The notes beneath the pieces were generated by a model, which did no database searches, had not been told where the DNA came from, and worked only from the letters and a program-made list of their open reading frames with translations. A stretch of 64,000 nt of DNA, from contig AP025062.1 of assembly GCA_036186865.1 (NCBI GenBank), positions 32,794,643-32,858,642 on the forward strand, read 5' to 3'. The DNA is from Eustoma russellianum (Eukaryota; Streptophyta; Magnoliopsida; Gentianales; Gentianaceae). The translations under genes were made by a program, and so were the position numbers. This document shows, one piece after another, positions 25,578-36,364 of this stretch (position 1 is the stretch's first letter; each line of letters begins with the position of its first letter).

Positions 25578-26524
25578 AAGAATGATTCTGAGTTGATGAC
25601 CATTGTCAAGCAGTTTAAAGAACAACCGGTGAAGGATTTCCAGTTGCATAATTATGGCAGTCTTTGGTTAGAGGAGAGATTGTGTGTGCCAAACATTGAT
25701 GGAATTAAGAGAGAGATCATGACTGAAGCTCACAACTCGCGGTTATCTATATATCCGGGAGCCACAAAGATGTATCAGGATCTTAAAAGAAACTATTGGT
25801 GGAACGGCATGAAGCGTCATATTGCAGAGTTTGTGGAGAGATGTCATACTTGTCAACAAATTAACGCAGACCACAGAGGCCGGTAGGACCGTTACAGCCA
25901 TTAGAGATTCCGGAGTGAAAATGGGAGCATATTACGATGGACTTTGTTATCGGACTCCTTAAGACTCACAGCGGTTATGATACGATTTGGGTAATAGTGG
26001 ATCGTCTCACTAAATCGGCACATTTCTTATCCATGTCAATCCAGACGTCTATAGAAAAGCTAGTGAGCATGTATATGAATGAGATAGTCAGCCTACATGG
26101 AACACCTATCAGCATTGTGTGCGATAGAGATCCACGTTTTACTTCGCGATTCTGGAGAGCTTATCAAAATGCCATGGGTACCGAACTCCGGATGAGTACA
26201 ACATTTCATCCGTAGACCGATGGACAGTCAGAACGTACCATACAGACATTGAAAGATATGCTACGCGCTTGCACTTTGGATTTCACGGATAGCTGGGACA
26301 AATCAGTGAAGTTGATTGAGTTCTCTTACAATAACAGCTATCACAGTTCTATTGGTACGGCACTGTTCGAAGCATTGTATGGAAGGAAGTGTCGATCTCT
26401 ATTATATTGGGATGAAGTTGGCGAGAGAACTATTATGGGTCCGGAACTGGTGGAGCATACTCTGGAAAAGATCAAGGTGATACGTGATAGATTGAAGGCT
26501 GCTCAAGACCGTAGCAAAAGCTAG
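25578..26524 (+). pseudogene. GYP-F integrase
   Basis: HHCC zinc domain: HNSRLSIYPGATKMYQDLK...C-TCQQ, where the second His of HPG is replaced by Tyr. Core: MDFVIGLLK, VIVDRLTKSAHF, VCDRDPRFTSRFW, then TAG at 26213 in place of the Gln before TDGQSE, and DMLRACTLDF. A 1-base loss near 25879, a TGA at 25915 and a TAG at 26522 break it further. Integrase inserts the DNA copy; this one is dead. Confidence 0.88.
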
Positions 26525-26965
26525 GCGGATACAAAAAGATGACCGATTGAGTTTGAAGTAGGCGAGAAAGTATATCTGCGAGTTTCACCGACCAAGGGCG
26601 AGATTAGATTTGGGATTAAAGGAAAACTGAGCCCTAGATTTATTGGCCCTTATGAGATACTAGAGAAAGTTGGAGCTGTTGCATATCGGTTGGCCCTACC
26701 TCTAACATTATCACAGGTACATAATGTGTTTCACGTATCTCAGTTGCAGCGATATGTACACGATCCTGATCATATACTGGAGCAGCAACCCACAACTATT
26801 AAGGATGACGTTACGTATGAAGAAGTTCCTGTACGGATCATGGACCGTAAAGAGCGGGTGCTGAGGAAACGGACAATTCCCTTCGTGAAAGTACAATGGA
26901 GTAATCATACTGAGCGAGAAACAACTTGGGAGCCGGAGCAGCAAATGCAGAAGCAATATCCATAA
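26525..26965 (+). pseudogene. GYP-F integrase C-terminus and chromodomain
   Basis: After a TGA near 26540: GEKVYLRVSPTKG, KLSPRFIGPYEIL, HNVFHVSQLQRYVHDPDHIL, then VRIMDRKERVLRKRTIPFVKVQWSNHTERETTWEPEQQMQKQYP. The last stretch is a plant chromodomain, which in chromoviruses steers integration to chromatin. TAA at 26963 ends pol. Confidence 0.85.
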
Positions 26966-27010
26966 CTTTTCGTATGGGGTACGTAAGTTTCGAGGACGAA
27001 ACTTTCTATA

Positions 27011-27022
27011 AAGGGGGGAGAA
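27011..27022 (+). other. GYP-F polypurine tract
   Basis: AAGGGGGGAGAA immediately before the 3' LTR start (TGTTACAG at 27023): the plus-strand primer site. Confidence 0.9.
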
Positions 27023-28032
27023 TGTTACAGCCCGGAAAACTTCGTTATGTGGTAACGACTTACAATACCGTAAACATAATTTCGTAGGTGTACGATTCAT
27101 AAAACTAGTCTTGTATATCGATACATTAACAAATATATCACCAACATTTGAATGTATACAATAAAAACCAAAATAAAATTGGTTAGTAACAGCTTAAACT
27201 ATTAGAATAAATTAAATCAAAAAGAAATACATGACACAACAATTTTATACTACATTAAATAAAAGGAAAACAAATATACACACATGAAATAAAAGAAAAG
27301 AAAAAGGAAAAAGTAAATGTAAGACGACTTGTCTTACTATTTATTAAAGTTTACATAAACAATTAGCATGCTTAAGAATCTTATCCTACCAACCCATCCC
27401 TCCAACCCATACTTGTCAAAAGTTTGTCTCCCACCCCATACCCAAATCAACATGGCCGGCCACCCCTTAGGAGAAAGGGAAAATTTTTCTTTCTTCTTCA
27501 ATCCCTCAAATAATACATCTTCAATCAACTAATTTGATCCTATCTCCAAGAAAAACCCAAGAACACTCCAACACCCTCTTCCCCTCCCCCTTGGTCGAAA
27601 GTTCATCTCCCATAAGGAGAAGATTTTCTTCTCCTTTCTTCACACCAACATCACTCAAATCAAGCTCCATAAACACTCTATCAACTAAGAAAGATTCAAG
27701 AAGATTGTAGCATCTAGAATCAAAGGCAATCAAGGTAAGAACTTTATGAAGTTTAAATTTGATTCTTCCATAAAATTAGTTTCATAAGTTGCTCACTGAC
27801 TCTCCTTTTGGACCCCAAAACTGTGTACACATAGGAAGGAAGGAAGAAGAACTCTTTTCTAAACCAAGTGACATCATCTAAGTGTAAGAAAAGTGAACCA
27901 AGACAAGTACTCTTCCTAGATCCTTCGTGGTTTTTAAAAATTTAAATAATTATGTTCCTATCAAAATGGGATCATCATGTAGTATGTTCAAGTTTTATCA
28001 TAAGAATATGAAAGATTTATGATTGTAAGTGT

Positions 28033-28064
<32 letters not shown>

Positions 28065-28133
28065 ACAATACATATATATATATATATAATATATAATTGT
28101 ACCCTATATACGGTTATGTATATATAAATGTAA
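27023..28133 (+). repeat. GYP-F 3' LTR, truncated (1111 bp)
   Basis: Matches the first third of the 5' LTR, with differences amounting to a few percent by eye. It stops after ATATAAATGTAA, and the next base belongs to SIRE-E gag. About 2.35 kb of LTR is missing. TA microsatellites at about 28032-28060 and 28072-28090. Confidence 0.92.
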
Positions 28134-28921
28134 AAGTTAGTGGAGTCACACAGGAAGTATAAAAATATAAAAGTGAATGGTCTTCTGAAGATAAAAAGAA
28201 AATGTCTATGAATGCAAAAGCCATGCAATTGCTTTTAAATGGACTTACAAATTCTGAAGCAGGATATGTATCAAATTGCACAAGTGCATATGACATGTGG
28301 AAATCATTGGAATTAAAGCATGAAGGTACAAGCGATGTAAAAGAATCAAAAATAAACATGCTTATGACTGAGTTAGAATCTTTCAAAATGTTGCCGAACG
28401 AATCCATAACATCTATGGATTTGAGAATTACTAATATATTCAATGCTCTTGAAGCTTTAGGCAAATCATTCACGAACAATGAAAAGGTTCAAAAGGTGCT
28501 GCGAAGTCTTCCTGCTGAATGGGATCCAAAGGTCACGGCAATTGAAGAGACGAAATTGATCACAAAAATTGACGAATTGATAGGCTCACTCAAAGTATAT
28601 GAGGTAAAATTAAACCAGCGAAAGTCTAAATCGTCTAAGTCATCCGGTAAGTCAATGGCTTTCAAAACAACTGAAACACATGATAGTAATGATGATAGTC
28701 ATAGTGATAATGAATTAGACGATGACTTGATATTAATAGCAAGAAAACTTAGAAAGTTTTTCAAACGTCCTAATAGGAATAGACAACGTTCTTCTTCTTC
28801 GTCTTCTCAACCTAAGAAAAATAACTCTAACAACAATAAATGGTATAATAAAGAGTTAAAGTGCTACGAATGCGGTCAAAAAGGACATATTTCATATGAT
28901 TATCCAACAAAGAAAAAAATA

Positions 28922-28962
<41 letters not shown>

Positions 28963-29479
28963 TAATAAACAAGCCAAGGACAAGGAGGCACAAACGACAA
29001 AGACAAAGGAGTCTAAGGAAAGGAAATGGAAACGAGCAATAAAGGTGAGCACATGGAGCGACTCATCCGACTCAGAATCCGAAACTGAGGAAGCTCAAGT
29101 CTGCTTCGTATCCAACAAGGTAAGTTCTTCTTCTGATAGTGATTCTGATAGTGACGTGACATTTGATGAAATGTATGAAGAGTTTTTAAGAATGCATGCT
29201 CACTGTAAGAGGCTCTCTAAAGAAAAGAAGAAACTAATTGAAGAAAATGACAAGTTGAAGACGTCCAATTTGGAATTTTCCAATCAATTAGAATCTTTTA
29301 AACAAGAGTCTACTAATACTCTTGATTCTTTAAAGAATAAAATTGAATCACTTAGGAAAAATGAACAAAAGTTAAAAACGGAAAATAGTATGTTACCGTC
29401 TAAGTTAGAAAGTTGTGACAATGAGATAATGCAACTCAAGTCTTCTAAACTTACCTTAAAAAATGTTAGAACAATTTAA
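28134..29479 (+). pseudogene. SIRE-E Gag, N-terminally deleted
   Basis: Starts inside gag (SGVTQEV, then an in-frame TAA at 28160) and is open from 28163 to 29479. Capsid: AMQLLLNGLTNSEAGYVSN, KVLRSLPAEWDPKVTAIEE. The zinc knuckle CYECGQKGHISYDY at about 28860-28902 has Tyr for the last Cys. A poly-Asn run comes from an AAT microsatellite (about 28921-28970). A Ser/Asp/Glu tract follows, then from about residue 320 a strongly predicted coiled coil (many Lys/Glu/Leu heptads, from CKRLSKEKKKLIEEN to LKSSKLTLK). Such a coiled coil is typical of Sirevirus Gag. A frameshift lies just before 29479. Confidence 0.88.
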
Positions 29480-30139
29480 ATCTGGTGCAAATATGTTAGT
29501 TACATTATATCATCTCAAAAATATGGAAATGATAAAACTGGATTAGGATATAAAGAAGAAGATGACAAAGTAGGTAAACAGGCTAAGTTTGTATCTTCAA
29601 CTACTAAACAACCTTATAAAGCTATAAAAACAACTTTGCCTGCTAAATCTTCTTCTACTCCTTCTTCTGTTTATTCTAAGGCAAAAATACAATCTGCACC
29701 CATAAAAGCACATACATATCAACGTACATCTAGGCAAAACTTTGCATCTAGACAACCTAGAAATTATGCCTATATATATACGAATACAACTAGAAATAAT
29801 AAAATGCATTCAACTTATTATGAACCTAAGTATATACAACACTCATATAAGTCTTATAGAAATGCATATGAACATACATATAGAGCACCATATAAGAAAC
29901 AAAGTCACATGCCTTATACACATTATAAAATTCGGCCATCCTATAATAATTATCAACCATGGCGCAACATGTATAACAATACATCTTCACTTATGTGGAA
30001 TGATCATTTATATGCTAATCCTTTTTATTTTCCAAATTATAACAATGATAAAAATGTGCCTAGAAGGTATGTTCAAGTTTGGATACCTAAGGGATATCTA
30101 AACAAGAATGGTGCCCCTAACATTCAAGGATTCAAATAA
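29480..30139 (+). pseudogene. SIRE-E Gag C-terminal Tyr-rich basic region
   Basis: After a frameshifted stretch, the frame from about 29540 to 30139 encodes a low-complexity segment very rich in Tyr, Asn, Arg, His and Ser (NYAYIYTN, YRNAYEHTYRAPYKK, NNYQPWRNMYNN), ending VWIPKGYLNKNG then a stop. It sits between the coiled coil and the protease. SIRE-D lacks it. Function unknown; composition suggests RNA binding or particle assembly, which is inference only. Confidence 0.75.
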
Positions 30140-30169
30140 AGGGTACCTAAAACTTTGTCTCCATTGTAG

Positions 30170-30655
30170 GTAAAATGCAAGAAATGCAAGAAGGAGTCAA
30201 AGTCAAAGAATCTAAAAATCAAATGGTTTTTAGATAGTAGATGTTCGAGGCATATGACGGGAAACCCCAAACCATTTATCGAACTTGAACATATTGATGG
30301 TGGAAAGGTGACATTCGTTGACAACAACAAAGGAAAAGTGGTTGGAAAAGGAACAATCGGGGACCCTAACACATTTCAAATACGAAATGTGTTGTTAGTA
30401 AGCAATCTCTCTTATAATTTACTTAGTATTTCTCAACTTATAGATTGCGGTTATAATATCTCTTTTCTTCCCAATTCATGTGATATAATAAATGAAAAAG
30501 GAGAAATAGTTTTAAAAGGAAATAGGGATGATAACATTTATACTCTTACCTTAGATAACATGTTAGATGCTAAGGTTAACTGTTTAATATCACATGACTT
30601 AGATGTGAATTTATGCCATAGAAGATTAGGCCATATAGGAATTTCAACCGCTTAA
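30170..30655 (+). pseudogene. SIRE-E protease
   Basis: A basic lead (KCKKCKKESKSK) precedes WFLDSRCSRHMTGN: the catalytic DSG is DSR, so the active-site glycine is lost. Then VTFVDNNKGKVVGKGTIG, VLLVSNLSYNLLSISQLIDCGY, LCHRRLGHIGIST (normally LWHRRLGHIG). It ends in TAA where about 35 bp have been deleted before KLDLDNFQLC. Confidence 0.88.
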
Positions 30656-31423
30656 GTTAGACTTAGATAATTTTCAACTATGTGAAACGTGTATTAAAAG
30701 AAAACACATTAAAGAAACATTAAAACCAAAACATGAAGTGAGTACTAGTCATGTACTAGAATTGCTTCATTTAGACTTATTTGGTCCAAGTAGGACAAGA
30801 AGTCTGGTGGACACTACTATGTGTGTGTCATAGTAGATGATTACTCACGCTACACATGGATATTTTTCTTAACACACAAAGACGATGCTCCATTGGCAAT
30901 CGAAACTCTTATCAAGCAACTTGAAAATATATACAAAGAAAATGTCAAAAGAATTAGAAGTGATAGAGGTGGAGAATTTAAAAACAAAGATGTAATCAAA
31001 TTTTGTAAATTACATGGAATTAAACACGAATTCTCACCACCTAGAACACCACAACTCAATGGAGTTGTTGAACGTAAAAATAGAACTATTCAAGAATTTG
31101 CTAGAACAATGTTAAATGAAAATAAATTACCCAAATATTTATGGGTTGTAGCTGTTAGTTGTGCATGCTATATTATAAATAGGATTTCTATTAGAAAGAA
31201 ATTAAATAAAACACCTTATGAGTTGTCAAACAATAGACAACCTAAAATAGATTATCTTAGAATATTTGGATGTAAGTGTTTTGTGTTGAACACTAAGGAT
31301 AATCTAGACGAATTTGAACAAAAGTCTATTGAATGTATATTTGTGGGTTATTCAACTAATTCTAGAGCATATATGTGTTATAATCCTGCATCTAGAAAAA
31401 TAATTGAATCTATACATGTATAA
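30656..31423 (+). pseudogene. SIRE-E integrase
   Basis: CETCIKRKH (zinc part, near 30680-30710) in a shifted frame, then an open block from 30821: VIVDDYSRYTWIFFL (Asp), RIRSDRGGEFKNK (Asp), HEFSPPRTPQLNGVVERKNRTI (Glu of the DD35E triad), SCACYIINR, IFGCKCFVLN, IFVGYSTNSRAY. All three catalytic acids are visible. The block ends in TAA at 31421 (after SIHV). Confidence 0.9.
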
Positions 31424-32359
31424 TTCAATGAAAATGCATGATTTGAAGTTACTGATAAAACTCAACATAAACCTGAGAATAATGTTGAAAATATGTTTGA
31501 TGATAATTTATTACTTGAGCCTGTAATTGATCATCTAGAATCAACTCCCCCTGAACAAGACATGCATGAACCCTTAGATGAAACAAATGAAGAGATTTTA
31601 CAATTGGAAGATAATACAACTAACTTACAAGATGAGTCAATTGTATACGATAATGTTCATACAAATGAAACATTTGAACAAGATGAGGGTGAACCTAGTA
31701 AAGCTAGGAATTGGTGGCATCCTAAAGAATTGATCATTGGCGATCCAAGTGTTGGGGTTAGAACACGTAGAAACATAAGTCAACTTGAAGGACATAGTTT
31801 AATCTCACACTTAGAACGTAAGAATGTAAAAGAAGCCTTAGGTGATATATCTTGGATAGATGCTATGCATGAGGAATTAAATCAATTCACAAGGAACAAC
31901 GTGTGGGACTTAGTACCTAAACCCAAAAACAAGTCTATAATAGGAACGAAATGGGTGTTTAGGAATAAAATGGATGAACAAGGAAATATTACAAGAAATA
32001 AGGCTAGGCTAGTCGCACAAGGTTATAATCAACAAGAATGAATAGATTATGAAGAAACCTTTGCACCCGTTGCATGACTAGAAGCAATTAGATTGTTACT
32101 TGTGATTACAAGTCTAAGCAACATCAAACTCTTCCAAATGGATATCAAGAGTGTGTTCTTGAATGGACACATCCAAGAAGAGGTGTTTGTGAAACAACCC
32201 CCTGGATTCGAAAATCCAAAGAATCATAACCATGTGTACAAGCTTAAGAAAGCTTTATATGGTTTGAAACAAGCTCCAAGAGCTTGGTATGATAGATTTG
32301 CGAACTTTTTTATTGAAAATAATTATCAAAGGGGAACCATAGATAACGAATTATTATAA
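31424..32359 (+). pseudogene. SIRE-E linker and reverse transcriptase N-terminus
   Basis: After stops at 31421 and near 31439, an acidic linker (from 31493) leads to SWIDAMHEELNQFTRNNVWDLV, IGTKWVFRNKMDEQGN, KARLVAQGYNQQE and a TGA at 32039. Then come ETFAPVA, a second TGA, FQMDIKSVFLNGHIQEEVFVKQPPGF and YGLKQAPRAWYDRFANFF, ending in TAA at 32357. Same order and wording as SIRE-D RT. Confidence 0.9.
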
Positions 32360-32730
32360 GAAGAAAAGATAATGACTTATTAAAAGTTCATATCTACGTA
32401 GATGATATAATCTTTGGTTCAACTAACCCTACCTTAGTAAAAGACTTCGAAGAGTGTATGAAGTTAGAATTTGAAATGTCAATGGTAGGAGAATTGAATT
32501 ATTTCTTAGGACTTCAAATCAAACAAACCTCTCAAGAAATTCACATTAGCCGACTTAAGTATGTCAATGATATGATTAAGAAGTTTGGCTTCGAAGAGTT
32601 GAAACCAACACCTACCCCCATGAGTGTTAGCACCAAACTAGATAAAGATGAGAATGGTACACCTTTTGATGACACACTTTATAGGTCTATGATTGGATCA
32701 CTGTTATACTTAAACACACACCTCACTTAG
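32360..32730 (+). pseudogene. SIRE-E reverse transcriptase, catalytic part
   Basis: In another frame: VHIYVDDIIFGST with the YVDD box at 32395-32406, then EFEMSMVGELNYFLGLQIKQTSQ, TPMSVSTKLDKDENG and YRSMIGSLLYL. A deletion of roughly 100 bp after LLYL removes the SRPDIMF region, and the frame ends at 32730. Confidence 0.9.
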
Positions 32731-33239
32731 GACTTTGGTATGATAGAAACGCTAAGTTGGAATTACACGCATACAGTGATGCTGATTATGGTGGTTGCAA
32801 ATTAGATAGAAAATCCACTAACGGTACGTGTCAATTCATAGGAACCAACTTGATCTCTTGGTTTTCTAAAAAGCAAGCTAGTGTAGCTCTTTCTACCACC
32901 GAAGCCGAGTATATAGCCTTAAGTTTATGTACTACCCAAATACTTTGGCTTAAATAACAACTTAGTGATTTTAGCATTAAAATGAAAAAGATTCCAATTT
33001 TCTGCGATAGCACAAGTGCAATCAATCTTTCTCGGAATCCGGTGCTTCATTCTAAGGCCAAACACATTGAGGTGCGATACCACTTCCTTCGAGATCATGT
33101 TCAAAATGAGGATATAGGTATAAACCATATAGGAACTGATCACCAAATAGCTGATATCTTTACCAAACCCTTTAGTCAAGCCACTTTTGAAAACTTACAA
33201 GCCAAGCTAGGTATGATGACTTACGATACCATTGCATAG
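32731..33239 (+). pseudogene. SIRE-E RNase H
   Basis: LHAYSDADYGGCKLDRKSTNGTCQF (Asp), WFSKKQASVALSTTEAEYIALSL (Glu), a TAA at 32955, PIFCDSTSAINLSRNPVLHSKAKHIEVRYHFLRDHV (Asp), NHIGTDHQIADIFTKPFSQATFENL (Asp). Terminal TAG at 33237-33239. Better preserved than the SIRE-D copy. Confidence 0.9.
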
Positions 33240-33594
33240 TTCTATCTTTTGCATGATTTGCAAAATAAAGGGGGATATAGAATAAGGACATGATTTTAGT
33301 TGGTAAGTCATAATTTGGTTGGTTGAATAATATGCTAAGTTTCAAATTGGTGTAAGTTGAGCATAGGTTAAGGGGGAGAGTATAATTTGAGGGGGAGTAC
33401 ATAAGCATATGAATACATGAGAGTTGAAAATTTAAAAACAATGTGTAAACTATTGGTAATTGGCTGGAGGTTCGTTTCTAAAACAATTGGTACAAATTTT
33501 GTGAAATTGATAGATTTATGATAAACAATTTGTTATAAGCTGTGACATTAAAATCATGTTAGGTTATTTTGAAAAGCATCCAAAAGGGGAAGAA
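33240..33594 (+). other. SIRE-E multiple polypurine tracts
   Basis: Tracts near 33267, 33370, 33389 and directly before the LTR (AAAAGGGGAAGAA, about 33582-33594). Same arrangement as in SIRE-D; no env-like ORF between pol and the LTR. Confidence 0.85.
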
Positions 33595-36359
33595 TGTTGA
33601 GAAATATGTTTGGATAATTTTCAAAGTCATGATTTTAAGTGGTGAATACTTAAAAATACCACACATGGTATTATATGTGATTAAAAGTTGAAAAAGTTCA
33701 TATCGATCTCTCCTCAGATTGTTGCACATCGATCGATCTATGTACATAGATCTCTCACATCGATCGATCCATGTAAAGCAATGAAAGTTCAAGACCTTAC
33801 GGTGAGACATCGATATCTAAACTTGAGACACATTGATCAATCGATGTACATCGATCCCTCACTTCGATCTATCGATGTAGGTCAGAGACAAATTTTGAAA
33901 CTTACGGTGAGACATCGATCTCTGAAGCTGAGACACTTTGATCAATCGATGTTTAGGGTTTTCAGAAATAATTTTCTAAAAAGTGTTAAAATGATTTTTT
34001 TTTCATTTGTATATGATTTATACATGTTTATTATGTGATTATCATGTGTTTTTGGTGATTATAATTGTCTTGTGACTAACGTGCCTTGGATGTTTCTACA
34101 ACTTACCAAAAAGGGCAAAATTGGTATTTTGAGTTTTGTAGGAACATCACATGGTGAAAAAATTTCAAGGGTGTATTCTTATACTATTTATCATGACAAA
34201 GGTGATATCATGATTATTTCTGACCATCCGGGTCATTTCTGGAGTTTTCTCATACTAGGGGTATTTTGGTTATTTCACCCCCGAGGGTGTTTTGGTATTT
34301 TCACTCAAGGAATCTTTTGAGTATATTATTATCTTCATTCTGGAGCTGAGTTATTATTAATTGAAGATAATATGGTGATTCTTATCTTATTCTCTCATAT
34401 GATGATGTTATTGACTATAGCTGGATATGTGACGATTTTAGATGTCACATTCTATTTTTTTCTTGAAGACACCCTTATATATGTTATGGGAGCATATTTA
34501 TCATCATTATTCAGAGATATCAAAGGTGTTAAAGGTGTGGAAATGATCACGACATATAAAGAAGAAATATTGGGAATTTTGGTGTTACACGTTGACATAA
34601 TCTTGTCAACTATTATCTATTGATTTCTTCTTCAAAAATCTGAGTTGATATGCATACATACAGCCTTAAAAACGTGATTTATTAGGTGGATATGATGTGG
34701 TATTCATTTTATGGCTTTGTGACAAGTGGACCAATCAAAAAGGAGCTAGTTGGCAAAAATTGCCAACTTGGATTTTTCAAATGTAGCCAACGGCTACTTG
34801 GTGTTCATGGCTGTTTTTATCAGATTTTTTTGAAGTCAAATGGAGACTTCACATGCCCTATTATTGTGCTTGGAGTTGAGGTTATGTTGGTGGTATTATC
34901 CTTCCTTATTATCTCAAAGTTACAAAGGATAATTAAGGTTAATTTTTTGAAAAATATGAATTAGTAGCCAACGGCTACTACCCTATTTTTGGAGATGATT
35001 TTCATTTGAAATGTTCAAAGCCTCACATGCCTATGTTTATGCCAAGAAGTTAAGGTATTATCTTCTCTATATTATCTACATTTTGCAAAGGATAAATGAG
35101 ACATTCCAAGGTGGAATTTTCGGCCAACAAGGTGTTTCCAAGGTGGACCAATTATGTTGTTTCATTTTGCCAAGTGTACAAAGGTCAACCAATGATGAGA
35201 AGACATTTGGACTTGATGATGAAGATGGTGACACATGTGCAATCTTATCTCCAAGGCTCACTTCACACTATAAATAGGAGGTAATGGTGAAGAAGATGAA
35301 ACAAACTTGAAGCTCACAATCATTTGTTGAATTGTCTAGCTATCATCTTCTTGTTGTTGTTCTTGTTCCATTCTTTGTACAAAAGGTGTTCTTGTTGTTT
35401 TTGTTGAGCTATAAGACTCTTGAGCTTCATTTGTAATATTGATTAGTCATTTCTATAAGGCTATATCAATAGGTTGTAGAGGTGTTGCAACTAAGTGTTG
35501 CATAGAAGGTGATTATCCAAGTCTTGAATAGGGTTGGTGTATAACCCAAGGATCAAGATTGGTTCTTGTTGTAAGGTGATTCATTTCATAGTGAAATCCA
35601 AGGAAAGGTGTTCCTTGGGACTGGAGTAGGTCACGTTGACCGAACCAGGATAAATCCTCGGTGTTCTTGTCTTGTTTCTTCATTTCTGTTTTCTGCCCGT
35701 TTTTACTGCAGTTTTCACACGAATTCTCACTATTTGAAACAATAGCTAAACACTTTCAAAATTTGTGCTTTTTGGTGTAGTTATACTTCAGACTGTTATC
35801 TTTCATTTGCAACAAGAATCACTTGATTTGAGCAAGGAAAAGTTAGTCTTTCAGTTTTTTCAAGATAAGTGCTCCAATCTGGCTGCAATCTGACCAGTTT
35901 GAAGAAAACTTAAATTCTGTATTTATCAATAATTGTTTAAGGTCAGGGCCTTTTAGAAACATCATCTAAACATCCTAAGGAGTGTTTTGATATAAAGATC
36001 AACCTTTTTGGTTGAATATTCAAAGAGAAACACGTTTTTCAAAATCAGCAATATTTTGTCCAATTCTGTCCAGATTGACCATCTAAATGTTTTTATTTGT
36101 TTAAGGGGACAAACAATCTTATTTTCGTCTGATTTTTGGACAGACTCTTGTTAACACATTGAAGTTAAATTCTGGAAAGTTTCATAATTTTTGGAGTTGT
36201 ATACAATTAGTTTTGAATTTTTTAAAAACGTGTTTTGAATCTGAGGTGGTCTCAGATTCTGTTTTCAAAGGGGATTTTTACAAAGGGTTGTAGTGTAATT
36301 TCCGCTAACCACTATTCACCCTCCTATAGTGGTGTTTATTGTAGGTTCACGGTCCAACA
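33595..36359 (+). repeat. SIRE-E 3' LTR (2765 bp)
   Basis: TGTTGAGAAATATG...GGTCCAACA. Complete copy; its first 1.44 kb matches 17433-18860 and shows the GYP-F insertion point at 35033/35034. Palindrome array at about 33697-33955. The frames at 33688-34038 and 34686-34964 are repeats of LTR sequence without coding marks. Confidence 0.92.
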
Positions 36360-36364
36360 CAAAC

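Larger units (their letters stand above)
18861..28133 (+). mobile_element. GYP-F, Tekay/Del-type Ty3/gypsy chromovirus
   Basis: 5' LTR 18861-22324, primer site 22327, gag 22608, pro-RT-RNaseH-integrase-chromodomain to 26965, polypurine tract 27011-27022, 3' LTR 27023-28133 (truncated). The 3.46 kb LTR, the chromodomain after integrase and the primer type fit the Tekay/Del lineage. Inserted in the SIRE-E 5' LTR; no 3' target duplication can be seen because the 3' end is deleted. Confidence 0.9.
17433..36359 (+). mobile_element. SIRE-E, Sirevirus inserted in the SIRE-D 3' LTR
   Basis: 5' LTR fragment 17433-18860, GYP-F insertion 18861-28133, gag-pol remnant 28134-33239, 3' LTR 33595-36359. CAAAC duplications flank it. 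A deletion joining GYP-F to mid-gag removed the rest of the 5' LTR (equivalent to 35034-36359), the primer site and the Gag N-terminus. Confidence 0.9.
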
